Source of the DNA: Candolleomyces eurysporus
Lineage: Eukaryota; Basidiomycota; Agaricomycetes; Agaricales; Psathyrellaceae
Assembly: GCA_027579435.1 (NCBI GenBank)
Contig: JANBPK010001133.1
Span: 1-28,806 of the forward strand
DNA: 28,806 nucleotides
Reading direction: 5' to 3'
The notes below the pieces were generated by a model. It was not told where the DNA came from. It made no database searches and was given only the letters and a program-made list of their open reading frames with translations. How positions within the stretch are numbered: the first letter of the stretch is position 1; the number at the start of each line of letters is the position of its first letter. Both the position numbers and the translations under genes were made by a program. Positions 1 to 8,655 of this stretch are shown here, one piece after another.

Positions 1-466
1 GCAGACTCACATACTATAAAACGAATGACCTGAATGACAAGGAATTCAGGCTCATGAGGAAGCAGACTTACAAGCTATACAAAAAATGAGGCAAGAAATT
101 CAGGTTCATGAGAAAGCAGACTCACTCGCTATATAAAAGATGAGCTGAATTGCAAGATGTTCAGGTTGGTGAGGAAGCAGACTTACATCCTATACAACAG
201 ATGAGCTGAATGGCAAGAAATTCAGGTTGGTGGGGAAGCAGACTTACATCCTATGCAACAGATGAGCTGAATGGCAAGAAATTCAGGTTCATGAGGAAGC
301 AGACTTACTTGCTATACAACAGATGAGCTGAATGGTAAGAGGTTCAGGTTCATGAGGAAGCAGACTTACTTGCTATACAACAGATGAGCCGAATGGTAAG
401 AGGTCCAGGTTCATGAGGAAGCAGACTTACTGCCTATACAACAGACAAGCTGAATGGCGAAAAATC
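1..466. repeat. 61-bp tandem minisatellite, about 8 copies
   Basis: Units begin with GCAGACT at 1, 62, 116, 177, 238, 299, 360 and 421. The period is 61 bp, except for the second unit, which is 54 bp. Each unit carries GCAGACTTAC, a CTATACAACAGATGAGC-like core and TTCAGGTTCATGAGGAA. Copies 4-7 are the most alike and the last is partial. The array runs off the left edge of the window, so its true size is unknown. No open frame spans it. Confidence 0.95.
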
Positions 467-827
467 ATCGGATTAACATGCATCAACTTACTGTCTGCCA
501 TGACAATGTATTCGCAATCAACATGTCCACATGCATATTCAAACGAAACAGACAAATCCGGATGAATCCATCATGGTTTAGCCGGATTCCGTATTCCGCA
601 CGGCCGATGAACAAGTGAAACCCGGTGGCTCATTAGTGTCAATGGCATCTCGGAAAACTCAACATTGGGCCCACCTCGATTTCGCTGGTTCTCAGATGAC
701 GAAAATGGATCATTTCGTGACCCTCCTTGCTCGGCCCGTTGTGGTCATACACTGGGTTCGAGGGGAGTGTAAACCGGGTTCGACATCGTCGACTGCAACT
801 TTATACTCAGCACTTTCTCTCCTCACA
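467..827. other. No gene recognised
   Basis: The array fades out near 466. The sequence that follows has no open frame with recognisable protein features. It lies downstream of the minus-strand ULD gene and could hold a last small exon or the 3' UTR of that gene, but I cannot place a splice acceptor with confidence. Confidence 0.4.
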
Positions 828-1675
828 TTAAGGTGAAGTTTGTCTTGAAGCTACGCACCAAACAAACCACCCTTGGTCCAAATAAGTCCCGAGTTCCGTC
901 TTTCCACATTTCGGACAACTTTTCGCAAGATCTTCGACCCATTCCCGCTCCACCAGCATGCTCATGGTCAGTGCCTCACCTGCAGCAACCAGAGACTCCC
1001 AATCCTGAGCCTCAACTAATGTTCCATTGCTTGATCCTGCAATGCAATACCGCTTCTCGATGACACGCTCCTCGCCTACCTTTCCTCTGAAATGACCAAC
1101 TAAGATGCGATGTAAGTCCTGATTGTGGCCGGTCTGGGTCAGAAACGATAGACGGAAATAATCGAGGGTCTCGCCCCACCTCGTAACTGCGCACAATCGA
1201 CAAAGGGAGGGTGAAGGTCTCGTCTAGCGCATCCGTGATTGTCAACGCGTTTGCGTCACTGTAGCCCACGGTCTGGGGAAGCCTGCCACTGAACAGTCGA
1301 TCCGCTTCCATAGTCATCAGCAACAGTTCATATTACAAGAGCAAGGTCCTACCTTGCGCTGCGGCGTATTGATGGATAACCAAGTTTCCTGCCACGTTGT
1401 TGAACATCGCTCTGTCGCCGATGGAGATGTTGCTGCTATGTGAAAACATCTGAAGGCCGCACGGTGCAGGCTCTAACGGTGGCCGCAACACCTTATCAAC
1501 CAGTCCGTCGCTGTGGACGAATGATTAGAGACTCACGCTCTTCGCGGGCAGGCGGACTGCCAATATTCTTGCCCTGACGCAGAAATCCTCGCTGCATCGT
1601 TGACGGAGAGGATACGCGCGGGCTCTTGCCCTTGCCCTTGCCCTTGGGCGGATTGCGAGTGCGATCGACCGGCAT
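828..1675 (-). CDS. Ubiquitin-like (ULD_2-type) domain protein, one apparent frameshift
   Basis: I read three exons: 1675-1537, 1472-1353 and 1304 down to about 828, with introns 1536-1473 (GTGAGT..TTAG) and 1352-1305 (GTAGGA..GAAG). Phases agree across both junctions. The N-terminus is basic and Lys/Gly rich (RNPPKGKGKGK). It is followed by an IGDRAMFNNVAGN segment and then the ULD region with LPQTVGYSDANALTITDA, DYFRLSFLTQTGH and a CPKCGKTELG zinc-ribbon-like end. Fungal proteins of this kind are often linked to NACHT-type signalling genes; the role here is unknown. The frame breaks at a four-base homopolymer (1174-1177): one base fewer would join SYE to ETLDYFR. A GTGCGT donor at 858-853 may end this exon, in which case the true C-terminus lies further downstream. 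The start chosen is the first ATG with consistent splicing. Confidence 0.72.
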
Positions 1676-1935
1676 GTCAAAGCGATGTTCAATGGTTGGG
1701 GGAGAGCAGAGAGACTTGGGGAAAGTAAGCAAGGGCAGATATCTCTGATGGAGGATGCGTGTCACTGGAGGTGTTGGTGATATGCGCAATCGTTGGATAG
1801 ATCGAGGGGTTATGCACTGTGACTAATTCAATATGGTCACAAGAGTGATCAACTCCTCCGCCAGGATCCTCGACCTAAGATGCTATTTAGATCTTATCTT
1901 ATCTTGTGGGCCGGCTGTTACGGACCGAAGACGAC

Positions 1936-2649
1936 ATGGGGGTTACACCAGGAACCACCGTGACGAGCACAGGTCTAGGTTCGAGTGGCGCTGCCTCGGG
2001 GTCATCGTCGAAGCAAAAACAGCGACTTGGGCCTGGTTACGCTCAGTATGGCGCTGGACCTCTATTCCCTCCCATGGCCGTTCAAGGCACGGAGGCGGTT
2101 GGGGAGGACATTCGTGAGCACGATCTGGATGCCAGCTTAGCTCTGAACTTTGGCCTTGCACCAGCGAAAGTTGCGAAACCCAAGGATGGACTCTTTGCGC
2201 AGGATCTCTTGCTGAATCCCACCAGGAACCACCATGACGAGCACAGGTCTAGGTTCGAGTGGAGGGAGCGATGGCTTGTTGTGAGGGATGGGTGGATATT
2301 CCTCCTCCGGGACCGAGAGCTGAGTCCGGGCGACCGGTCGAACGAATCGCATTCGAATTCCCCATTGTCGTCCCCGCTTCGAGCACGATCTCGCTCCGAT
2401 GTGTGCTTTATGGCCCCGTCCAGGTTGTACAAAGCTGGTCCCTACTCGGACGACGAGAACGACGGTCGACTGTCCCGGGCATTTCCAACGCCCTACCAAC
2501 ACCCCCGCCCGCTCTACCCGCCGTCCAAGCTGTCGACGATGATCGCTGCTGCCGCGCAGGGCGACGGGTTTGGAGCGAATGCAATCCCGCGCTCGCTGGG
2601 CCCGAGGCCTAGACTTGCAACCCCTCCTAAATGCCTTGCNTTTGGCTGA
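1936..2649 (+). CDS. PH-domain-like protein fragment, probably a broken gene
   Basis: An open frame begins at the ATG at 1936 and is Ser/Gly rich at first (TSTGLGSSGAASGSSSK). It then carries RSRFEWRERWLVVRDGWIFL at about 2245-2304, which resembles the first strands of a pleckstrin-homology domain (x-x-RWLVVRDGW pattern). The rest of a PH fold is not recognisable. What follows is low-complexity Ser/Arg/Pro sequence ending in an ambiguous base at 2640 and a stop. PH domains bind phosphoinositides or proteins at membranes; that role is only suggested here. A 43-bp segment inside the frame is duplicated (see the repeats). I think this is a gene fragment rather than a complete gene, because the domain is cut short and no introns could be placed. 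Confidence 0.35.
   Translation: MGVTPGTTVTSTGLGSSGAASGSSSKQKQRLGPGYAQYGAGPLFPPMAVQGTEAVGEDIREHDLDASLALNFGLAPAKVAKPKDGLFAQDLLLNPTRNHHDEHRSRFEWRERWLVVRDGWIFLLRDRELSPGDRSNESHSNSPLSSPLRARSRSDVCFMAPSRLYKAGPYSDDENDGRLSRAFPTPYQHPRPLYPPSKLSTMIAAAAQGDGFGANAIPRSLGPRPRLATPPKCLXFG
1946..1988 (+). repeat. 43-bp direct repeat, copy 1
   Basis: Matches 2220-2262 with a single mismatch (G versus A at the CCG/CCA position). It is read in a different frame from the second copy, giving the Ser/Thr/Gly-rich stretch rather than the RSRFEW stretch. Confidence 0.9.
2220..2262 (+). repeat. 43-bp direct repeat, copy 2
   Basis: Second copy of the 1946-1988 segment, 274 bp downstream. Here the frame encodes the start of the PH-like motif, so this is probably the original and the upstream copy the derived one. 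Confidence 0.9.
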
Positions 2650-3067
2650 TTCTCAGGGTCAGTATGACTACATCAATATCAGCATTATGTGCTGTATGAA
2701 AAAAAAATAAATTTTGTGTTGGCATTGACGAGCGGGGCATGGTTCTGTGAGAACACTGTTACAGTCATTTGTATAATAATTTGCAGTCGCTGAGCAGAAA
2801 ATGTGATGCCATGACGCATAATGTCATGGCTCAGCTACCCATAATAGACTGGTTGACGAGCATTTCAACCGGCGCATCCAAATTTGGTGGCATGACTTAG
2901 TCTGTTGTTAACTTGATTCCTTGGAACAGTCGGTGATTTTCAACATCACGTGCACGACCAAACAAACGCGACATGCTCATTTATCGCGGCGTTTTAGATA
3001 GCCGGCGACCCCTATTCCCTCCTATCCATGTCTCGTTTGTCGTCAAAGCGGATGATATTGTGTTGGG
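2650..3067. other. Intergenic, no gene seen
   Basis: AT-rich sequence with a short A-run at about 2700. I see no open frame, tRNA or repeat. It ends just before the helicase relic and may contain its old promoter. Confidence 0.5.
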
Positions 3068-4777
3068 ATGGCGCAAAAAATGATAAAATTTATTGACACT
3101 ACCTCTATCTTGTCCCCGATATCTCTCTTAAGCCTGGGTATGAGTGCTCCAGAACATGGAGTATGGACCTCTGAGCGAGGGCGGCACCAAGTCCAACGAA
3201 TCTTGCAGCAAAGCGAACCCCCTATCAAGCCTCACGACTATCAGACTGAAGGGATCTGTAGATCACTGGATGGGCAGGATATTCTCGTCACAATGGCTAC
3301 AGGATCTGGGAAGACAGGCTTCTTTAGTATGACTATGAAAGTCATTCTGGCAGTTTCAATGAATCCAGAACTTGCCATGGAGGGGTCAACTCCATTTCCC
3401 CGAAATCCTGCAATGCTCATTGTACTACCCACCAAAGCACTACAGGAAGATATGGCAAGTCTATTCTGCTTTCTGTGATACTGTTCTCTGAAGCTCAAGT
3501 CCGATTAGAAGAAATCTATGCTCAAACTTGGTCTGGATGTCATTGTCATTAATTCAGATACATGCTCAGCTGCCCGCAAATCAAAATGAAACTTGTGGAC
3601 GGAATGCCAGCAACAGCATTCCATCATTCTCATCTCGCCCGAGGAAATGCAAAGCCAGGAATTCCATCACCTTATCAACAATGAACACTTTGTCACTTGT
3701 ATTTGCCGTTTCAGAGTTGATGAAGTTCATTTGGTATACATCTGGGGTCTCAGTTTTCGAGATTCATTTCTTCAAATCGGCCAAATGCGTGCACAGCTTC
3801 CATCAGTGAATCAATGGAACGTACCACTTATTGCAGCCTCAGCAACCATTCGGGACAGACCACCAAAAGATACAATCTGCAAGACTTTAGGTTTGGAGGA
3901 AGCGCAGTATCATTTATTGCGTCGTTCTAATCGGTGTAGGGATCTTCAAATTCTCCTGTGCCCCATGAAGTCATCAACTACAAGCTTTACCTTCCTGGAC
4001 CTTGACTGGACACTTCAGGAGTACAATACAACCGTTGTCTTCTGCAAGACAATCTCTCTTAGCTTCCGCGTTGCAGCCTATTTATGGCACCTTGCACTAA
4101 GCAGAGATCTCAAGGATGTTGCCAAATGTATTTGGATGTTCAACTCGCTCAATTCAGCCTCATTCAACATCGATACATTCAAGTTCATCGAAGAACCCAA
4201 GAGCGCATCAATCATTATTGCAACAGATGTGCTAAGCGTGGGTTGGGATGGACAGACTACACGCAACGCGGTAGTCTATGGGGAACCAAATGATATTGAT
4301 GACTTTGTCCAGAAGATTGGCTGTGCAGGCCAAAATCAAGCATTGGTCAATTCGCTACAGGGGATTCTTTACTACTCAAAAAAGGCTCTCACATCAGCAG
4401 CGTCACCAAAAGACAAGCAAACCCTGGATTCCAGCATTTCTCAGTTTCTCTTGGCAGGTGCAAACCGAAAAATCTTGNATGAGCAGTACAAAAATCCAGA
4501 AGCAGATGAAGAGTACAAATGCACACAATGCATCGAGCAGCCTCAGATTGCAAAGCCTGATGCTTGCAGCTGTAGTGGATGCCAGCCAGAGGTCCGTGTT
4601 GAGGAACCCAAACCACAGGAGGCAAGTAGCCTGGAGCCAAGGCAGCGAGCAAGACCAGGGAAGGGTATTTTGAAAAACATGCGAGCTCATGCAGCATGCA
4701 TATTTGCAAAGCTTTGCCAGAAGTTGTACATACTCGGATCAGCACCTTTGATACGCCATATCTCTACCTTCCGGTGA
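3068..4777 (+). pseudogene. RecQ-like DEAD/DEAH superfamily 2 helicase, decayed
   Basis: Exon 1 is 3068-3454 and exon 2 starts at 3509. The 54-nt intron between them uses a GC donor (GCAAGT..TTAG). Visible SF2 motifs: YQTEG before MATGSGKT (Walker A, motif I), IVLPTKALQEDM (Ia), VDEVH (DExH box, motif II), AASAT (III), VVFCKT (IV) and IIIATDVLSVGWDG (V). Motif VI should read like QxxGRxGR but is QKIGCAGQ, so both arginines are lost. An in-frame TGA lies at 3587-3589. The C-terminal part has clustered cysteines (CTQC, CSCSGC). RecQ-type helicases unwind DNA 3'-5', and fungi carry many dispersed, sometimes telomere-linked, copies. With the stop and the lost arginine finger, this copy is very unlikely to work. 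Confidence 0.85.
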
Positions 4778-5119
4778 TGCACCGTCTGCGCAAACACCCT
4801 ATAAAATTTGCAAACTTGTTCTTAATGTTTGTGAACTGACTTGTGTATACAGAAGATCTTCGTGAAGTGGGAAACTATAGAGTTGGAGCTTTCCCTGGTT
4901 GCCAACTAGGCAGACTACCTAGCAGAGACAAGACAGACAAGTAAGACAGTTCTACAATGGTACTTTATGTTTGTGAAGGCCTTGTGAACATATCTGAAAC
5001 AGCTACAACTAGGATCAAAGCTACCTGATATGCTTGATCTGGTGAGGGACAATATCAGTGGAAGTTATGCATATTACAAGGGAATTTGCCCTGACATTGC
5101 TAAGCGGAAGTCTTCGTGA
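4778..5119 (+). pseudogene. Probable decayed C-terminal region of the helicase
   Basis: Past the stop at 4775-4777, one frame from about 4855 still looks protein-like (KWETIELELSL, VLQWYFMFVKAL, LPDMLDLVRDNISGSYAYY) but is broken by TAG at 4907, TGA at 4985 and TGA at 5117. The codon bias and length suggest a last helicase exon after an intron ending near 4850. I cannot match it to a named domain, so the link is inferred from position. Confidence 0.4.
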
Positions 5120-5831
5120 AGTAGCCAATGGCTTTGAGAACCTGATTGTCGATCTGCTAAGTCAACAAGCGCTGACCTTACTCTTTTGGGAAGTATCAAC
5201 GTTAATTGATTGAGCTTTGGAAGGATTGTCCAACGTTCATGAACCCGAACAGAAAACCGGAAAGCACGACTAAAGCATATAGGGTCAGCAACCCGAAGCT
5301 CAGTCAGCCTGTCCAGAGCCAAGAGATAGAAAGAGTCAGCAGAGTGGAGAAGCAATGTGGCTTGGTGGAGCCAAGCACCCAAAACTCGGATCAATTCATC
5401 GGGTGAGGTTTGTGAACGGAAGGGTGCGCTCTCTGGAAGCAATCCTTGGTGAATATCCATGCGGACTCGATAACAGCCATGTCCAGAACAGGTTCGCAAA
5501 GAGCCTGGACTGCATTCTAAAGTTTNGAGACTCAACTCTCGGCCTTCGATACCCTCATATGATCATGTTTCTTATCTCTCTCTGTCTCTGTCATCTGTTT
5601 GTTTCTCTGTCTGTTTGCCAAACATTAATTACATATATATACGTCTTTGTTTTACTTGTATTATCATCAGCGGGTAGCTAGCGTTTGTATTTCGCGTTGG
5701 GACCGTGTTCCCAGGAATCTATGAGAGCCATCTGTTATCGAGAAAAGAGTGTTTAAGTTTGCAAAGTCAATCAGAGTTGTGTCGCTTGCGTATTATCAAA
5801 TTGTTCTTGCGTTAAAGTTGCTCGAGACCGT

Positions 5832-6033
5832 TGATGGGTGACTGATAAGTCAAGCACTGGTATAGCGTCTAGGCGACCAAGGGTATAAATCCTAGATACT
5901 GGGGGCTTGCAGTCACAGGCACCATAGCTCAGTGGTAGAGCAACACAGCCATAGTGTAGGGGTCGCAGGTTCGAATCCTGCTGGAGCCGCATTTTCTGTT
6001 GGTTATGAAGCTGGTCATTTCTAAAGTCGTATC
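5832..6033 (+). mobile_element. 202-bp tRNA-bearing insertion with a 5-bp direct repeat
   Basis: Copy B of the surrounding repeat lacks this segment. In copy A it is flanked on both sides by ACCGT (5827-5831 and 6034-6038), which looks like a target-site duplication. It contains a tRNA-like gene with intact Pol III A- and B-box sequences and a TTTT terminator at 5992-5995. That structure fits a tRNA-derived SINE, but there is no A-rich tail and the tRNA lies in the right half, not at the 5' end, so the type is uncertain. Confidence 0.6.
5918..5989 (+). tRNA. tRNA-like gene, anticodon CAT (Met-like), possibly a pseudogene
   Basis: The acceptor GGCACCA pairs with TGGAGCC (one A-A mismatch). 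The D arm is GCTC-AGTGGTA-GAGC and the T arm GCAGG-TTCGAAT-CCTGC is perfect. The anticodon CAT is at 5950-5952. The anticodon stem is weak: ACACA against TGTAG pairs at only three of five positions, and position 33 is C rather than U. It is followed by TTTT at 5992. The A box (TAGCTCAGTGG) and B box (GGTTCGAATCC) are good. It may be transcribed, but decoding function is doubtful. Confidence 0.55.
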
Positions 6034-6336
6034 ACCGTGTTCTCTGTTCGCGAAGTTATCTGTCATATCTTGAACCCTACCGTGTGTTAGCGAAGTCACT
6101 TCATGAAGCATTTCTATCGTTGCTGGTTGAGCCTTAGCTCCCCCTCAAACTTGCAATTGTACAAGAAGAGTTCTAGAAGCCTCTGTTGACTAGACTTAGA
6201 GCTTTTACCTATACCCCTTGCCCGCCTTTATCTTCACGAAGGTATTTGGTGTGTTGTGTTGTTGTGGTTGTGTGTGTGTGTTTGAGCTCTATAGTTTTGT
6301 TGGTTAGAGAGCCCCAGTTCGCTACCTGCACATCAA

Positions 6337-7970
6337 TGGAAGCAGTGATCAATGTCGGACGGTTAATCCAAAGTTCATGAACCTGCTCGGAAAACCGGAA
6401 AGCACAACTAAAGCTTATGTGGTCATCAACCCGAAGCTCAGTCAGCCTGTCCATAGCCAAGAGATAGAAGGAGTCAGCAGAGTAGTGAAGCAGTGTGGCT
6501 GGGTGGAGCCAAGCACCCAAAACTCGGACCAATTTGTTGGATTAGGTGCGCAAATGGAATGACATGCTCTCTGAGAGCCATCCTCGGTGAATATCCATGC
6601 GGACTCGACAACAGCTGTGTCCAGAACAGGTTTGCAAAGGGCCTGGGCTGCGTTCTAAAGTTCAAGACTCAACTCTTGGCCTTCGATACTATCATAGGCA
6701 ATGGGTTGCAAAATGGAACTGGAAATGCAAAAACACCATTCTGGACACAACCACATCCCAGAGGGCAGACCAGAGTTGGGAATATGGTGTGAGGTAGTGT
6801 TAGTATGATGTTAGTAAAAACCAATTAAAAAAATACTCATTCCTTCGACAGATGCATACCTATCAGTAGGAAAAANTTGAGGTGCAAAACACAANTTTTT
6901 GTGAGAAAAGCTACTTTCTAGACAACACAGAGAGAATGGCATCACAGAAATTGACATTGTGGTATATATATACTTTGAAAATGTGCATGCCCATTTTCAG
7001 GGGGATTGGGGCACCGAGAGGACCATCCCTCATGAATCAATGCTGTGTGATGGCCAGGCGACAAGGACTATGATCCGAGGACCCATCAGATTTCAGTCTC
7101 CACCGGAATGCCCAATCAACAAACTGAGAAGTCGTGTAAACGTACGTGACACTCTATCACATTTTGTGACATTCGGTGACATCTGATTTTGCAACTCCCT
7201 GCCCTGGGGCACTTTTTTCACCGGCATCTCTCTGGCTCACTCTAAAGTTGATGGTTACATCAAAAAAANTGCGCAGAGCCCTTTAAAAGAAGTAGATCAA
7301 GTACTGTGCAAGCTCTCAGAACGCCCCGCTTAATGAGCGACAAGAAAAACATCAGTCAACAAAATTTTTTGCAACTCCATGCCAACGATAGTACCCTCAT
7401 GTGATTGTGTTTCTTATCTCTCTCCGTCTCTGTCATCTGTTTGTTTCTTTGTCTGTTTGCCAAACAATAATTATCTATATATATGTCTTTGTTTTATCTA
7501 TTATAGCACAAAGCAGGTAGCTAGCATTTGCATTTTGCGTCAGGACCGTGTTCCCAGGAATCTACAAGAGCCATCTGTTATTGAGAAAAGAGTGTTTAAG
7601 TTCGCAAAGTCAATCAGAGTCGTGTCACTTGTGTTTTATCAAATCATTCTTGCGTTAAAGTTGCTCAAAGCCATGTTCCTCTGTTCGCGAAGTTATCCAT
7701 TGTATCTCGAACCTTACCATGTGTTAGCGAAGTCACTTCATGAAGCATTTCTATTGTTGCTGGTTGAGCCTTAGCTCCCCCTCGAACTTGCGATTGTACA
7801 AGAAGAGTTCTAGAAGCCTCTGTCGACTCGACTTAGAGCTTTTACCTATACCCCTTGCCCGCCTTTATCTTCACGAAGGTATTTGGTGTGTTGTGTTATT
7901 GTGGTTGTGTGTGTGTTTGAGTTCTATAGTTTTGTTGGTTAGAGAGCCCTAGTTCGCTACCTGCACATCA
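6337..7970 (+). repeat. Tandem ~0.92-kb repeat, copy B (interrupted by a MITE)
   Basis: Lies head-to-tail against copy A with no clear spacer and ends at the same CTACCTGCACATCA. Removing the 703-bp element and one TA leaves about 929 bp, close to the 919 bp of copy A without its insert. The two copies differ by scattered substitutions. The minus-strand NACHT relic begins immediately after its right end. Confidence 0.8.
6689..7391. mobile_element. 703-bp TA-flanked MITE with inverted ends (Tc1/mariner-like)
   Basis: The left end CTATCATAGGCAATGGGTTG and the inverted right end CTATCGTTGGCATGGAGTTG form a terminal inverted repeat of about 25 bp with a few mismatches. TA dinucleotides flank both sides (6687-6688 and 7392-7393); copy A of the host repeat has a single TA at the matching place. 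TA target duplication is the hallmark of Tc1/mariner-type elements. There is no transposase frame inside, so it is non-autonomous. An extra internal copy of the right-end motif (TTTTGCAACTCCCTGCC, about 7183-7200) suggests an earlier rearrangement of the end. It contains three ambiguous bases (6876, 6895, 7269). Confidence 0.85.
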
Positions 7971-8655
7971 GCGACATAGATGAATTGGCCCGACACATTC
8001 TGTACCAGTGTTTGAATGGATTCTTCCGAAGGCCACGATGAAGGGAGGCCGTATCAACGACGAAGTTGATTGAACTGGGCCTCCAGGAAGAGGGCGATGT
8101 CGCCGTCGGCGTTGTACTTTTCATGCAAATCGAGTTTTTCAGCAAAGGGGATAGGACTGTTTTCGGGGTCGAAAATTTCGGGAAATACGCGCTCGGGATG
8201 GCTGGCGATAATGATAAAGAAAGGAAAGGATGGATCGGACGATGCAGCTCAAAGAACTTGGAGGATCTCCAACTGGTCTTCAGCGTTCTTTCGAGCAAGT
8301 CTGCACCGCGGACCGACGCTTGCGGTATCGTGGTATTGCTCAGCCTTGCATTCATCCAGACCGTCAATGATGATGGCACCCTGCAACCCGGGTCTGTCAG
8401 TTTGACGTACGACCTTGTGTAATGGGGTTAAAACAAGAATTTCCATTTGTATGTGGATATTCTTGTCGAACATGTCTGGGTTCTTTCCGATAGCAGTGGA
8501 AATGGCGCTTTGCAAATCCTCTCGGTGCTGGGCCAGCTGGTGTGCAATGGTTGTGACAAACGCGGTCTTCCGACGCCAGCCAATGGACGCTGACCAGGAT
8601 GCAAAGAAGAACGTCGCGCCCAAAATACCATTTGCCGCGCTGATACGACCGCATT
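7971..8655 (-). pseudogene. NACHT NTPase fragment, decayed and truncated at both ends
   Basis: Read on the minus strand, one frame gives GATFFFASWSAS, TTIAHQLAQHREDLQ and GAIIIDGLDEC. The last is a NACHT Walker B motif (four hydrophobics then DGLDEC). FPEIF, KLDLHEKYNADGDIALFLEA and GLPSSWPSEESIQTLVQN follow. The Walker A loop should lie upstream but the LTR at 8656 cuts the gene just before it; the other side ends at the tandem repeat. Two in-frame TGA codons (8250-8248 and 8056-8054) sit where CGA is plausible. NACHT proteins of fungi act in heterokaryon incompatibility and immune-like responses. This copy cannot encode a working ATPase. Confidence 0.85.

Larger units (their letters stand above)
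5211..6336 (+). repeat. Tandem ~0.92-kb repeat, copy A (interrupted by a tRNA-bearing insert)
   Basis: Without the insert at 5832-6033 and its duplicated ACCGT, this matches 6337-7970 along its length. Landmarks shared by both copies are a segment around GAAAACCGGAAAGCAC, a pyrimidine-rich CTCTCTGTCTCTGTC run, the AAGAGTGTTTAAGTT stretch, CCTATACCCCTTGCCCGCC, and an end at CTACCTGCACATCA. It could be an LTR or another non-coding element; no coding frame survives. The left boundary is approximate because similarity fades out gradually. Confidence 0.8.

Noticed and set aside
1..466. Possible CRISPR array
   Set aside because: The whole 61-bp unit repeats with no unique spacers, and the DNA is clearly eukaryotic. 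It is a minisatellite.
1134..1179. A 46-nt intron (GTGGGG..CCCAG) in the ULD gene instead of a frameshift
   Set aside because: It restores the frame but removes DYFRLSFLTQ, which looks like conserved domain sequence. A one-base error in the GGGG run is simpler. I keep it as an alternative.
5771..6111. Minus-strand open frames across the tRNA region
   Set aside because: They are antisense readings of the tRNA-like gene and its insert, a common source of false proteins.
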